This document shows positions 35,521 to 44,089 of a stretch of 53,376 nt of DNA, piece after piece. The position numbers and the translations under genes are program-made. The stretch is from positions 1 through 53,376 of the forward strand of contig NZ_JAHBBE010000017.1 in NCBI RefSeq assembly GCF_019331805.1, in the 5' to 3' direction. The stretch's first letter is position 1. Every line of letters begins with the position of its first letter. The notes under the pieces were generated by a model. The model worked only from the letters and a program-made list of their open reading frames with translations. It ran no database searches and was not told the origin of the DNA. Source of the DNA: Bifidobacterium pongonis. GTDB lineage: Bacteria; Actinomycetota; Actinomycetes; Actinomycetales; Bifidobacteriaceae.

Positions 35521-36702
35521 TCAGATGCGCTGGAACGCCTGCTCGAGATCGGCGATGAGATCGTCGGCATCCTCAAGGCCGACGGACAGGCGGATCAGGT
35601 TGGCGGGCACTTCGAGCGTGGTGCCGGCCACGGAGGCGTGGGTCATGGCGCCCGGATGCTCGATCAGCGACTCCACGCCGCCCAGCGATTCGGCCAGGGT
35701 GAACACCTGCGTGGCTCCGGCGAAGGTCTTGGCCGCTTCGAACCCGGCGGCGATCTGCACGGAGATCATGCCGCCGAACCCGCCGTGCATCTGACGTGCG
35801 GCGATCTCATGGCCCGGATGCGATTCGAGGCCCGGGTACCACACGCGTTCCACTTCCGGCCTGGTTTCGAGCCACTGCGCCACCTTCATCGCGTTGCGGC
35901 TGTGCTGCCTGACGCGCAGGTCAAGGGTTTTGAGGCCGCGGATGTCCAGCCACGAATCGAACGGGGAGGGCACGGCTCCCGCGGCGTTCTGCAGGAAGGC
36001 GACCGCGTCGCGCGTCTCCTCGTCGTTGAGCACCACCGCGCCGCCAACCACGTCGGAATGCCCGCCGATGTACTTGGTGGTGGAGTAGACGACCACGTCC
36101 GCGCCGTCGTCCAGCGGGTGCTGGAGCACCGGCGAGGCGAAGGTGTTGTCCACCACGACCTTGGTGCCGTGCGCGTGGGCCACGGCGGAGGTGGCGGCGA
36201 TGTCGGTGATGTTGAGCAGCGGGTTGGACGGGGTTTCGACCCAGATGTACTTGTACTGCTTGCCCGCGAGCGCCGCGGATACGGCTGCGGTGTCGGTGAT
36301 GTCGACCACGTCGAGGCCGATGCCCCACGGCACGAACACCTTGGACAGCAGACGGTAGGTGCCGCCGTACACGTCGTTGCCGAGCAGGATGTTGTCGCCG
36401 GGCTTGAGCGTGGAGCGCAGCAGCACGTCGATGGCCGCGAGTCCGGAGGAGAAGCTCAGCGCGTATTTCGCGCCTTCGACGCTGGCGAGCTGTTCGTCGA
36501 AGCTGTTGCGGGTCGGGTTGATGGAACGGCTGTAATCGTAGCCGTTTCTCAGGCCGCCGACGCCGTCCTGTTTGAAGGTGGAGGTCATGTAGATCGGCGT
36601 GACCACGGCGCCGGTGGTCGGATCGGGTTCCTGACCGGCGTGGATGGCGCGGGTGGCGAGTGCGGAGGCGTTCAGCGCTTCGGTGTTGGTGGAGATGGTC
36701 AT
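35521..36702 (-). CDS. Cystathionine gamma-lyase / gamma-synthase (Cys/Met metabolism PLP enzyme)
   Basis: This 393-residue enzyme of the trans-sulfuration family has PLP lysine K210 in YSTTKYIGGHSD. It also has the YSRSINPTRNSFDEQLASVEG loop near the N-terminus and SLGGVESLIEHPGAMTHAS near the C-terminus. Lyase and synthase cannot be told apart with certainty by eye. Next to a cystathionine beta-synthase-like gene the lyase direction (cystathionine to cysteine) is the better guess. ATG 36702 follows AAAGGACACC. About 140 bp separate it from the beta-synthase gene, likely one transcript. Confidence 0.9.
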   Translation of the reverse strand: MTISTNTEALNASALATRAIHAGQEPDPTTGAVVTPIYMTSTFKQDGVGGLRNGYDYSRSINPTRNSFDEQLASVEGAKYALSFSSGLAAIDVLLRSTLKPGDNILLGNDVYGGTYRLLSKVFVPWGIGLDVVDITDTAAVSAALAGKQYKYIWVETPSNPLLNITDIAATSAVAHAHGTKVVVDNTFASPVLQHPLDDGADVVVYSTTKYIGGHSDVVGGAVVLNDEETRDAVAFLQNAAGAVPSPFDSWLDIRGLKTLDLRVRQHSRNAMKVAQWLETRPEVERVWYPGLESHPGHEIAARQMHGGFGGMISVQIAAGFEAAKTFAGATQVFTLAESLGGVESLIEHPGAMTHASVAGTTLEVPANLIRLSVGLEDADDLIADLEQAFQRI

Positions 36703-36842
36703 GATCGGTGTCCTTTGCTTGGTCGTGTTCTGCGGGTGTTGGTTGAGATTGTTGGGACTATTGGGATTGTTAGGTGGGAGTTGCAGGTATTGGGATTGTC
36801 GGGGTTCGGGTCGGGGCCGTGTTCAGGCCGCGCGTTCCGCCG
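36703..36842. other. G/T-rich repetitive spacer between the transsulfuration genes
   Basis: Between 36735 and 36815 short units such as ATTGGGATTGT, TTGGGACTATTGGGATTG and GGGTTCGGGTCGGGG recur. They resemble the G-rich 15-bp repeat at 1562-1621. No terminator or promoter is evident. Confidence 0.5.
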
Positions 36843-37853
36843 TCACAGGTACTGTTCGGCCAGGCTCGGCTTGGTGGTGCGTTCCACCACGTCGCCGAAC
36901 CCGTTGTCACGCATCCAATCATCGTTGAAGATCTTCTCCAGGTAGCTGCGCCCGGAGTCGGGAAGCAGCACGACGACCGTCTGATCGGCGCCGAGCTCGT
37001 GTTCGCGCGCATACTTCAGGGCGGATACGACGGCCATACCAGCCGATCCGCCGACCAGCAACCCTTCCTCGGCGGCGAGGCGACGGGTCATTTCGAAGGC
37101 TTCGGCGTCGGTGACCTGCACGATCTCATCCGGCAGATCGCGGTCGAAGGCCTTCGGGTAGAAGTCCTCGCCCACGCCTTCGATCTTGTACTGGTGCACG
37201 TCGTCGGGATTGGAGTAGATGGAACCTTCCGGATCGGCGCCGATCACCTGCACCTTGCCGTCGGAAACCTCCTTGAGGTAACGGCCGGTGCCGGAAATGG
37301 TGCCGCCTGTGCCGATGCCCGCCACGAAATGCGTGACCTTATGGTCGGTGGCCTCCCAGATTTCCGGACCGGTGGTGTGGTAGTGGCTCAGCGGGCCGTT
37401 CGGATTGTCATACTGGTTCGGCTTGAACGCGCCGGGAATGGTGGAGGCGAGACGGTCGGACACGCGGTAGTAGGAGCGCGGATCGTCCGGCTCCACATTG
37501 GTCGGCGCGACCACGACTTCGGCGCCGTAGGCACGCAGCACCGCACGCTTGGATTCGGAAACCTTGTCCTGCACGACGAAGATCGCACGGTATCCGCGCT
37601 GCTGGGCGACCATGGCCAGGCCGACGCCGGTATTGCCGGAAGTCGGTTCGACGATCACGCCGCCGGGCTTGAGTTCGCCGCTGCGTTCCGCCGCGTCGAT
37701 GATGCGTTCGGCGATGCGATCCTTGGCGGAGCCGCCGGGGTTGAAGTATTCGACCTTGACGGCGATGGTGGCTTCGATGCCGTCCGTCACATGGTTGAGC
37801 TTGATGAGCGGGGTGTTGCCGATGAGTTCCGAGGTGCTGTTGTAGATGGTCAT
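36843..37853 (-). CDS. Cystathionine beta-synthase-like / cysteine synthase (PLP, fold type II)
   Basis: This 336-residue enzyme carries PLP lysine K44 in FNPGGSAKDRIA, the asparagine loop EPTSGNTGVGLA and the phosphate loop GIGTGGTISGTG. The C-terminal stretch VLLPDSGRSYLEKIFNDDWM resembles actinobacterial cystathionine beta-synthases more than CysK; the regulatory CBS-domain pair is absent. With the neighbouring gamma-lyase it would make a reverse transsulfuration pair (homocysteine plus serine to cystathionine to cysteine). O-acetylserine sulfhydrylase remains possible. I chose ATG 37853, after AAAGGAAAC. Confidence 0.85.
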   Translation of the reverse strand: MTIYNSTSELIGNTPLIKLNHVTDGIEATIAVKVEYFNPGGSAKDRIAERIIDAAERSGELKPGGVIVEPTSGNTGVGLAMVAQQRGYRAIFVVQDKVSESKRAVLRAYGAEVVVAPTNVEPDDPRSYYRVSDRLASTIPGAFKPNQYDNPNGPLSHYHTTGPEIWEATDHKVTHFVAGIGTGGTISGTGRYLKEVSDGKVQVIGADPEGSIYSNPDDVHQYKIEGVGEDFYPKAFDRDLPDEIVQVTDAEAFEMTRRLAAEEGLLVGGSAGMAVVSALKYAREHELGADQTVVVLLPDSGRSYLEKIFNDDWMRDNGFGDVVERTTKPSLAEQYL

Positions 37854-38359
37854 GACGTTTCCTTTGGGGTTTTGCGGTTTCGTGGGTTCGGGTCGGGGTG
37901 CGTTCCCGGGAAGCCGCGTCGTCATGTGCAGCGGTTGAAACAGGACCTGCTGGGATTCCCGCGTTTGCGCGGAATGCGATGTATGCGGTTATGGTTCGCC
38001 GTATGCCGAAAGCCGGGCGCTTACGCCGATACATGCCATGGAAAATCCGAAGAATCGATACGCCGGCGACCACGCCGTGCGTTCTGGAATGTCCTATCTC
38101 AAGTTGTGCGTCGATGAACCACGCGCCCCCTCGGGCGGTTGGTTAGCGACAGCAACAACAAGAGCGATTGAACATGTGGCTTACAATACCACTCCCCTAG
38201 ACATCGGCATGTCGTCGGCGTTCATCATGTGGACGCACCCCTCGCCCATATCCCCCGGAACAGGCTCGTCAGCATCCTTCAAAAACCGCGACATACCAAG
38301 CTTTAGCAGTATCCCGAACCTGACGGATATCATCGCGTCCGCGTGATATACAGTGAATC
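37854..38359. other. Intergenic region without recognised genes
   Basis: This 506-bp divergent spacer lies between the beta-synthase gene and the orphan membrane protein. Open frames within it have no family features or ribosome sites. No terminator, tRNA or strong palindrome was seen. Confidence 0.6.
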
Positions 38360-40012
38360 ATGCACACAACCCCCGATCACACCGGGAACCCCCTTCACAC
38401 CACCCGTACAGCGCGCACGGCTGTCAGCATGGACGGCAATCGTTCCCCGCTCACATCGAAATCCGATCGCACCGGCCGTGAGCGCCGTCACACATGGGCT
38501 CCCTTCGTCACACTCTGGGCGGTGATGTCGGCAATCCTCATACTGCTGACCATATCCACGCATCCTTCCGACAGCGTCTACACCCTGCAATACCAAGGCG
38601 GCACCTTCCTGGTGGACCGAGCACAATACCAGCAGCTCGCCGACGCGTTCCTGCATGGCAGAACCTGGATCGACGCTCACGTTCCCGACTGGCTCGCGGC
38701 CATGAGCAACCCGTACGATTCCCAAGCCAGAGGAACCCTTGGCGCACAAAGCGGCGACCCGTCACGCTGGGATTGGGCCTTCTACCATGGGCGCTACTAC
38801 TGCTATTTCGGCCCACTACCGGCGCTCCTGCTCTTCGCACCATTCAAAGCGTTGACCGGAACCGACCTGCCGACCGCCACGGCATGCGCGTTCCTCGCGA
38901 TACTGGCATGCGCCTCACTCATATTCCTCATCGAAACACTGTGGAAACGCTACTGGCGCGGCACCCCCAGATGGCTCGCGCTGCTCGCCTGCACCGCAAT
39001 CGTAGCGGCATCCGGATTGACGTATCTGGTGCTCGTCCCCTGGTTCTATTCGATACCCATCCTCGCGTCGCTCGCGCTCGCGCCTGCGGGCATCGCATTA
39101 TGGGCACGCTCCTCCGGCGACAGCCATCACGCCCCACGCGTTTCGTTCATCGCCGGCGGCTCGACGCTTGTCGCCCTCACCATCGCATGCAGACCAACGT
39201 TCGTCTTCACCGCGGTGTTCGGCATCATACTCCTGTGGAAGCAGATCCAAGCCCGGGAAATCTTGTCCATCCGTTCCAGACAGGCCCTACTCGCCACCAT
39301 TGCGGCGATCTTGCCGTTTCTGATCATCGGCTGCGCGATGATGGCATACAACATGGCCCGTTTCGACAATCCGTTCAACTTCGGAGCGCACTACAATCTC
39401 ACCGGATGCGATCTGACGCAACGTCACGTCAGCCTGAAAGCACGCCTGTATTCCGTACTGCTGCTGTTCCTCACCCCGATCGGGTTCACGAAGGAATTCC
39501 CGTTCACCATGGACGTATTCTCGTTGGATGACTCGAACCCATGGGGTTTCCTGTTCCGCAACCGCAACATCATTCCGGAACAGTTCGCCGGCGGACTCGT
39601 CGCGCTTTCGCCGATCTGCCTACTCGCCCTGCCCGCAGCCATCCGGTATGTCATCCGGCTGCGGCGCAACAGAAGCTCCCAAGCGACCCAGTGCGGCGCG
39701 ATAGGGCTCGCGTTCCTCATCCTCGCCGTCATCATCGCCTGCATCGACGGACCATTCGGCGTGAACGCGCGTTACCTGTGCGATCTGACCTGGCTGGCAC
39801 TCATCGGCACCATGTGCCTGCTGTTCACATGGAACGCCGCCGCCCGTGAAAGCGGGCGCCGTTGGCTGACCATCACGATCACGGTTCTGCTGATCATCGG
39901 CATCGTCCTGCAACTGCTCTGGCTGATGACTCCGGGTCGAAGCGAAAGCTGGAATGTTTCAAACCCGGCTCTGTACGACTGGCTGCGCAGACTGTTCACC
40001 TTCACGCTCTAG
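38360..40012 (+). CDS. Polytopic membrane protein, possible GT-C-like glycosyltransferase
   Basis: This 550-residue protein has about 11 hydrophobic segments. The first long extracytoplasmic loop contains DAHVPDWLAAMSNPYDSQARG and FYHGRYYCYFGPLPALLLFAPF. The layout (large first loop, many helices, conserved acidic and aromatic residues) resembles lipid-linked-sugar transferases of the GT-C type, but I see no diagnostic motif and do not assign a function. The N-terminal 45 residues are polar. ATG 38360 lacks a ribosome site; ATG 38429 is an alternative start. It stands alone, diverging from the transsulfuration pair. Confidence 0.7.
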   Translation: MHTTPDHTGNPLHTTRTARTAVSMDGNRSPLTSKSDRTGRERRHTWAPFVTLWAVMSAILILLTISTHPSDSVYTLQYQGGTFLVDRAQYQQLADAFLHGRTWIDAHVPDWLAAMSNPYDSQARGTLGAQSGDPSRWDWAFYHGRYYCYFGPLPALLLFAPFKALTGTDLPTATACAFLAILACASLIFLIETLWKRYWRGTPRWLALLACTAIVAASGLTYLVLVPWFYSIPILASLALAPAGIALWARSSGDSHHAPRVSFIAGGSTLVALTIACRPTFVFTAVFGIILLWKQIQAREILSIRSRQALLATIAAILPFLIIGCAMMAYNMARFDNPFNFGAHYNLTGCDLTQRHVSLKARLYSVLLLFLTPIGFTKEFPFTMDVFSLDDSNPWGFLFRNRNIIPEQFAGGLVALSPICLLALPAAIRYVIRLRRNRSSQATQCGAIGLAFLILAVIIACIDGPFGVNARYLCDLTWLALIGTMCLLFTWNAAARESGRRWLTITITVLLIIGIVLQLLWLMTPGRSESWNVSNPALYDWLRRLFTFTL

Positions 40013-40072
40013 ACGCGCCCAACCGTTCCATCCTGCCTTGTTTCAGCAGGTCACCTTCCCGCCCGACCCGAC

Positions 40073-40849
40073 TCACAGGGAGGCGGCTTCAATAAGCGAG
40101 CGCGTGTACGCGGAACGAGGGTGTTCCAGTATGTCCGCGGTCGTGCCGCTTTCCTCCACACGCCCCTCATGCAGGACGACGATCCGGTCGGCGATATGCC
40201 GTACCACGCCGAGATCATGCGAAACCATGACGAGCGACATGCTCGGATTCGCCTCGCGGATGGCGGCGAACGCGTCGAGGATCAGCACGCGTGCGGCGAC
40301 ATCGATGGCGCTCATCGGCTCGTCGGCGAGGATCAGACGCGGATCGTCCACGATGGCGCGGGCGATGGCCACACGTTGCGTCTGACCGCCGGACAGGTCG
40401 GCCGGGTAGCGCGAGGCGAACACGTCCGGTTCAAGACCGACCATGCGCAACGCCCGATTGACCTTGGCCGCGATCTCCCCCTCCGGCATACCCTTATGGC
40501 GCAGCCGCAACGGTTCGGCCACGGAACGCGCCACACGCCAACGCGGGTCGAGCGAACCGGACGGGTCCTGAAACACCAGTCCCGTTTCGCCGCGCAGCGT
40601 GCGGGAAACCTGCGATGCACGCGCATGGGCGAGCGCACTCCCCCGGTATTCAATCACACCGGCATCCGCCTGTTCCAACCCGAACAGCACGCGCGTCAGC
40701 GTCGACTTGCCCGAACCGGACGCGCCGATGATCGCCAGACACTCCCCCTCGCGCACATCCACATCCACGCCGAACAGCACCTGCCGGCGATCGCGCCCGG
40801 AACCGAACCATTTATCAATACCGCGCCCTCGCAGCAGAACATCACTCAT
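40073..40849 (-). CDS. Oligopeptide/dipeptide ABC transporter ATPase (OppF/DppF-like)
   Basis: This 258-residue ATPase has Walker A IGASGSGKST, a Q-loop (LVFQDPSGSLDPRW), signature [16 protein letters not shown] and Walker B LILADEPMSAID, with H-loop SHDLG. It is the second nucleotide-binding subunit of the importer and pairs with the ATPase just upstream. I chose ATG 40849, with GGAGAC at good spacing; it overlaps the previous gene by eight bases. It lacks the C-terminal oligopeptide extension common in OppF. Confidence 0.92.
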   Translation of the reverse strand: MSDVLLRGRGIDKWFGSGRDRRQVLFGVDVDVREGECLAIIGASGSGKSTLTRVLFGLEQADAGVIEYRGSALAHARASQVSRTLRGETGLVFQDPSGSLDPRWRVARSVAEPLRLRHKGMPEGEIAAKVNRALRMVGLEPDVFASRYPADLSGGQTQRVAIARAIVDDPRLILADEPMSAIDVAARVLILDAFAAIREANPSMSLVMVSHDLGVVRHIADRIVVLHEGRVEESGTTADILEHPRSAYTRSLIEAASL

Positions 40850-41696
40850 CATCGTCTCCATTCATGGCAGGCGAAACCGCCGAATCCGCAGGTTCGCCAG
40901 CCGAAACCCGATCGGCCGAAGTCCCATCGGCCGCAAGCGTGAGCCGCTTGGCCGCGCCGACCAAACGCCGCGCAACCTCACTTTCCGGCCCATGCAGCAA
41001 CGCATCCGTCGCCCCGGATTCAACGATCGCGCCACCGTCCAACACGTAGCACCGCGTGGTAGCGCGTGCAAGCACCGCGAAATCATGGGTGATGAACATC
41101 ATCGACGCGCCGGAACCGTCGACCAGCGACGTCAGCAGGTCGACGATCTGCCGTTGCGTAATCGAATCCAAAGCGGTGGTCGGCTCGTCGGCGATGATGA
41201 ACCGCGGCGAACCGATCAGCGCCGCGGCAATGCCGACACGCTGACGCTGCCCGCCAGACAGCTCATGCGGATACTTACCCATCACGTCACGCGGCAACCC
41301 CACCTTGTCGAGCATCATCCCGACACGTTCCAACCGTTCCTTATCGGACAGGTCATAGTGCAAGCGCAACGGCAAAGCGATCTGGCGGGCGACCGTCAAC
41401 ACGGGATTCAACGCTGCGGTCGGATTCTGGAACACCATGCCCATATACCGTCCACGCAAATCGGCCATGGTCGCATCGTCGGCGCCGACCAGCTGCACGC
41501 CGCCCGCGACGATCGAACCGCTCACACGAGCATTGCCCGGCAGCAAACCCATAATGGCCTTCGCGATCATGGATTTGCCCGAACCGGACGACCCGATCAG
41601 ACCGACCCGCTCCCCGTCCGCGATATCCATGGATACGTCGCGCACAATGCTCTTACCGCCGATCGCAATATTCAAATCACGGATCTCAACGCTCAT
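40842..41696 (-). CDS. Oligopeptide/dipeptide ABC transporter ATPase (OppD/DppD-like)
   Basis: This 284-residue ATPase has Walker A IGSSGSGKSMIA, Q-loop MVFQNPTAALNP, signature ELSGGQRQRVGIAAAL and Walker B FIIADEPTTALD. The C-terminal tail is Ala/Ser/Asp-rich (ADSAVSPAMNGDDDE). ATG 41696 overlaps the permease stop by four bases (ATGA) and has AGGGAGAC upstream. It forms the importer's ATPase pair with the gene at 40073. Confidence 0.93.
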   Translation of the reverse strand: MSVEIRDLNIAIGGKSIVRDVSMDIADGERVGLIGSSGSGKSMIAKAIMGLLPGNARVSGSIVAGGVQLVGADDATMADLRGRYMGMVFQNPTAALNPVLTVARQIALPLRLHYDLSDKERLERVGMMLDKVGLPRDVMGKYPHELSGGQRQRVGIAAALIGSPRFIIADEPTTALDSITQRQIVDLLTSLVDGSGASMMFITHDFAVLARATTRCYVLDGGAIVESGATDALLHGPESEVARRLVGAAKRLTLAADGTSADRVSAGEPADSAVSPAMNGDDDE

Positions 41697-42550
41697 GCCG
41701 TCTCCCTCAATTCCGCATTGGCCAGCGGATCGACCGCGTCACGCAGCACGTCGCCGAACAGGTTCAACGCGATCACCGCCAACGTCACGATCAAGCCGGG
41801 CCACACCACGGTCATCGGATAAATGCTGATGAACTTCACCGACGTGGCCAGGGAATGCCCCCAACTCGGCGCGCCGGCGCCCACGCCCACACCCAAATAC
41901 GTCAACCCGGCTTCCGCCAACACCGACGTGCCGGCGCTCATCGACAACTGCACCACCAGCACCGGCAGCGTATTCGGCACGATATGCGTGAGGAACACGC
42001 GCACGCCGGACGCGCCCGACCACAACGCCGATTCAACATAAGGCGAACGCGCGGCAAGCATGGCCGCCGGCCTGAGCACACGAGCCAAATTCAACCCGTA
42101 CGCAAACCCGCAAGCGGCCACAATCACGGCCGCCGATGCGCCGAACGGTACGGCGAGCATCAACGCGACCAGCACGGTCGGAATGGAAATCAACGCGTCG
42201 ACCACAACCACCGACGTGGAAGCGAACGCGGAAACACGCGACGTCATGGCCGCAACCAGCAGCAGGCCGAACGCCGCGGCCACGATCACGGTGAGCAACG
42301 CGATCAGCAGATTCGTGCGCGACCCCGCCATCAGCCAGCTCAACACGTCGGCGCCAACACCATCCGTACCCAACGGATGCGCGGCGGTCGGAGTGGCCCA
42401 CACGTGGAAACCGTCGGTCTCCAACAAGCCGTGAGGCGTCCAAACCAACGACACCAACGACACCAACACCCACAAGCCGAGCACGATCAGCGCGTATTTT
42501 CCCGCGGCCTTACGCCACATCGAACGCATAACGATACGCATGGTACGCAT
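41693..42550 (-). CDS. Dipeptide/oligopeptide ABC permease (OppC/DppC-like)
   Basis: This 285-residue permease has about six spans. The N-terminal anchor is followed by HPLGTDGVGADVLSWLMAGSRTNL, a hallmark of OppC/DppC, and the EAA coupling loop around AEAGLTYLGVGVGAGAPSWGHSL. ATG 42550 shares one base with the stop of the preceding permease (TGATG) and has GGGGGAGG upstream. Confidence 0.94.
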   Translation of the reverse strand: MRTMRIVMRSMWRKAAGKYALIVLGLWVLVSLVSLVWTPHGLLETDGFHVWATPTAAHPLGTDGVGADVLSWLMAGSRTNLLIALLTVIVAAAFGLLLVAAMTSRVSAFASTSVVVVDALISIPTVLVALMLAVPFGASAAVIVAACGFAYGLNLARVLRPAAMLAARSPYVESALWSGASGVRVFLTHIVPNTLPVLVVQLSMSAGTSVLAEAGLTYLGVGVGAGAPSWGHSLATSVKFISIYPMTVVWPGLIVTLAVIALNLFGDVLRDAVDPLANAELRETA

Positions 42551-43527
42551 CACAACACCTCCCCCGAGCCGACGGACGCGCTCTTCAACCTCGGGTCGAG
42601 CGCACGATGCGCCATATCGACCAGCAACCCCAACAGCAGGAAGAACGCGGCCAGCAGAAACAGTTCGCTTTGCACCGCAATCAGATCACGATTGCCCACA
42701 TCGGTGACGAGCATCGCACCCAACCCCGGCAAAGCGAACAGGTTCTCAACCACCATCACGCCGGTCACCATCTGCGCGAACGTCAACCCGACCACCGACA
42801 CCAGCTGCGGCATCGACAAACGCAACCCCACTTTAAGCAGCGCCTGCTTGCGCGTCATGCCACACGCCATCGCCATGGCCACAGCCTGCGATTGCGCCGC
42901 ATCCCCCAACGCGGCACGCGTATAGCGCATGATCCCCGCACCCGCGGTAATACCCGTCGCCAACGCAGGCAACGTCAACGACGCCAACGCCTGACCGGGA
43001 TTCGACCATCCGCCGGCCGGAAACCCCTGGGAGGGGAACAATCCAAGCAGCCCGGAACCGCGCGAAAACAGCAGAATAAGCAGCAAACCGCTCCACAACG
43101 CGGGAACGGCGCCGCCCACAATGGCAATCGCATGGAACACGCCACGCAGCCGCTCATTACGGGTGATCACCGCCGCACAGCCAAGCGGCAGCCCGATAAG
43201 CAGGGCGATGATAAGACCACAGACGATAAGCGGCATGGTGACCATGGCACGCGAACCCACCTGGGAGGCGACCGACTTGCCGCTGATGACCGACGCGCCC
43301 AAATCGCCGTGCAACAGGCCGGCAAGCCAATCGAAATACTGTGCGACAAGCGGGCGATCAAGCCCCATTTCGGTGCGCAATGCGGCGATGCGTTCGGAGG
43401 TGGCGTTGGTGCCGGCCATTACGGTCGCCACGTCGCCGGGCAGTATGCGCAACGCCACGAACACCACAATCGAAATGCCGATCAGTGCCGCAGCGAACAA
43501 TCCCAGCCGTCGTATCACGAATCTCAT
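42550..43527 (-). CDS. Dipeptide/oligopeptide ABC permease (OppB/DppB-like)
   Basis: This 325-residue permease has a first span MRFVIRRLGLFAAALIGISIVVF, then LRILPGDVATVMAG typical of OppB/DppB, and an EAA-like loop (ARAALGDAAQSQAVAMAMACGM). ATG 43527 follows AAAGGATG. It is the first of four overlapping genes and is separated from its presumed binding-protein gene (44090-45745) by 562 bp of palindromic sequence. Confidence 0.94.
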   Translation of the reverse strand: MRFVIRRLGLFAAALIGISIVVFVALRILPGDVATVMAGTNATSERIAALRTEMGLDRPLVAQYFDWLAGLLHGDLGASVISGKSVASQVGSRAMVTMPLIVCGLIIALLIGLPLGCAAVITRNERLRGVFHAIAIVGGAVPALWSGLLLILLFSRGSGLLGLFPSQGFPAGGWSNPGQALASLTLPALATGITAGAGIMRYTRAALGDAAQSQAVAMAMACGMTRKQALLKVGLRLSMPQLVSVVGLTFAQMVTGVMVVENLFALPGLGAMLVTDVGNRDLIAVQSELFLLAAFFLLLGLLVDMAHRALDPRLKSASVGSGEVL

Positions 43528-43645
43528 ACGTCCATCATCCTTTCATCCCTCCCCCTTTCGGCTCGCTCACCCGTTCCCTCCCGTTACCCCGCCACCACAA
43601 TCAGAGCCGCATCACGACGATGCCGGAAGAACGCCAAATGACGAC

Positions 43646-43666
43646 GATGACCGCGGGAGGCCCGCA
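43646..43666. repeat. Left arm of an outer inverted repeat
   Basis: This 21-mer is the exact inverse of 43927-43947 and contains GCGGGAGGCCCGCA, a copy of the arm sequence of element C. Confidence 0.9.
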
Positions 43667-43707
43667 ACCCTATTCTCATGCCCAGTACTCTCTGGCGCTC
43701 TAGGGGT

Positions 43708-43784
43708 GGGTCGCGGGACTCGACGTCCGACACACTCAAGGCCGTTCGGCCAAGCCTACGGTCGGCCATCGAGCCCCGCGACCC
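43708..43784 (+). repeat. Variable-arm stem-loop element, copy A
   Basis: Arms of 16 bases, 43708-43723 and 43769-43784, pair with one mismatch. Inside, CCGAC/GTCGG pairs next, and the core CGACACACTCAAGGCCGTT (43728-43746) followed by CGGCCAAGCCTACGGTC folds into a GGCC-GTTC-GGCC hairpin. Confidence 0.85.
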
Positions 43785-43848
43785 AAATCCCAAGGTATTG
43801 GCAGACTTCCAGTGAAGAGCCTCATACGGAACCTGCCAAGAGCTGGGA

Positions 43849-43940
43849 GCGGGAGGTTCGCAGGCCCCTGTGGCCGACCGTAAAGACTTGGCCTGAGCGG
43901 CCCGGAGCGTGTCGGACACAGGGGCCTGCGGGCCTCCCGC
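43849..43940 (-). repeat. Variable-arm stem-loop element, copy C (inverted)
   Basis: Arms of 24 bases pair fully if G-U wobbles are allowed (two C/T differences), including perfect GCAGGCCCCTGTG/CACAGGGGCCTGC. The core, read on the minus strand, is a diverged match to A and B (GTCCGACAC-CTC...GGCCAAG...ACGGTCGG). Confidence 0.82.
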
Positions 43941-43947
43941 GGTCATC
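43927..43947. repeat. Right arm of an outer inverted repeat
   Basis: This is the exact inverse of 43646-43666. It overlaps the right arm of element C by 14 bases. Confidence 0.9.
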
Positions 43948-44089
43948 CGTCTTATGCTCGGCAGCATCTTGCGCTCGTCCATCATCTCGCAGACAACCAT
44001 CGCCTTAAGCGCGGCTATCTTGCGCTTGTGCGCTCGGGGAGGCTTCTGTGCGACGTGGGAGAGCGTGGAGCGGGGAGCGTGGGCGTGGG

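Larger units (their letters stand above)
43528..44089. other. Gene-free composite of palindromic elements inside the peptide-transport locus
   Basis: It holds variable-arm elements A (plus) and C (minus), together with a 21-bp inverted repeat GATGACCGCGGGAGGCCCGCA at 43646-43666 and 43927-43947. The stretch 43950-44089 shows no gene; an open minus-strand frame through it is not convincing. Confidence 0.8.

Noticed and set aside
43950..44089. Possible remnant of a transposase or other gene between the composite element and the binding protein
   Set aside because: A short open minus-strand stretch exists but shows no catalytic residues or family pattern.
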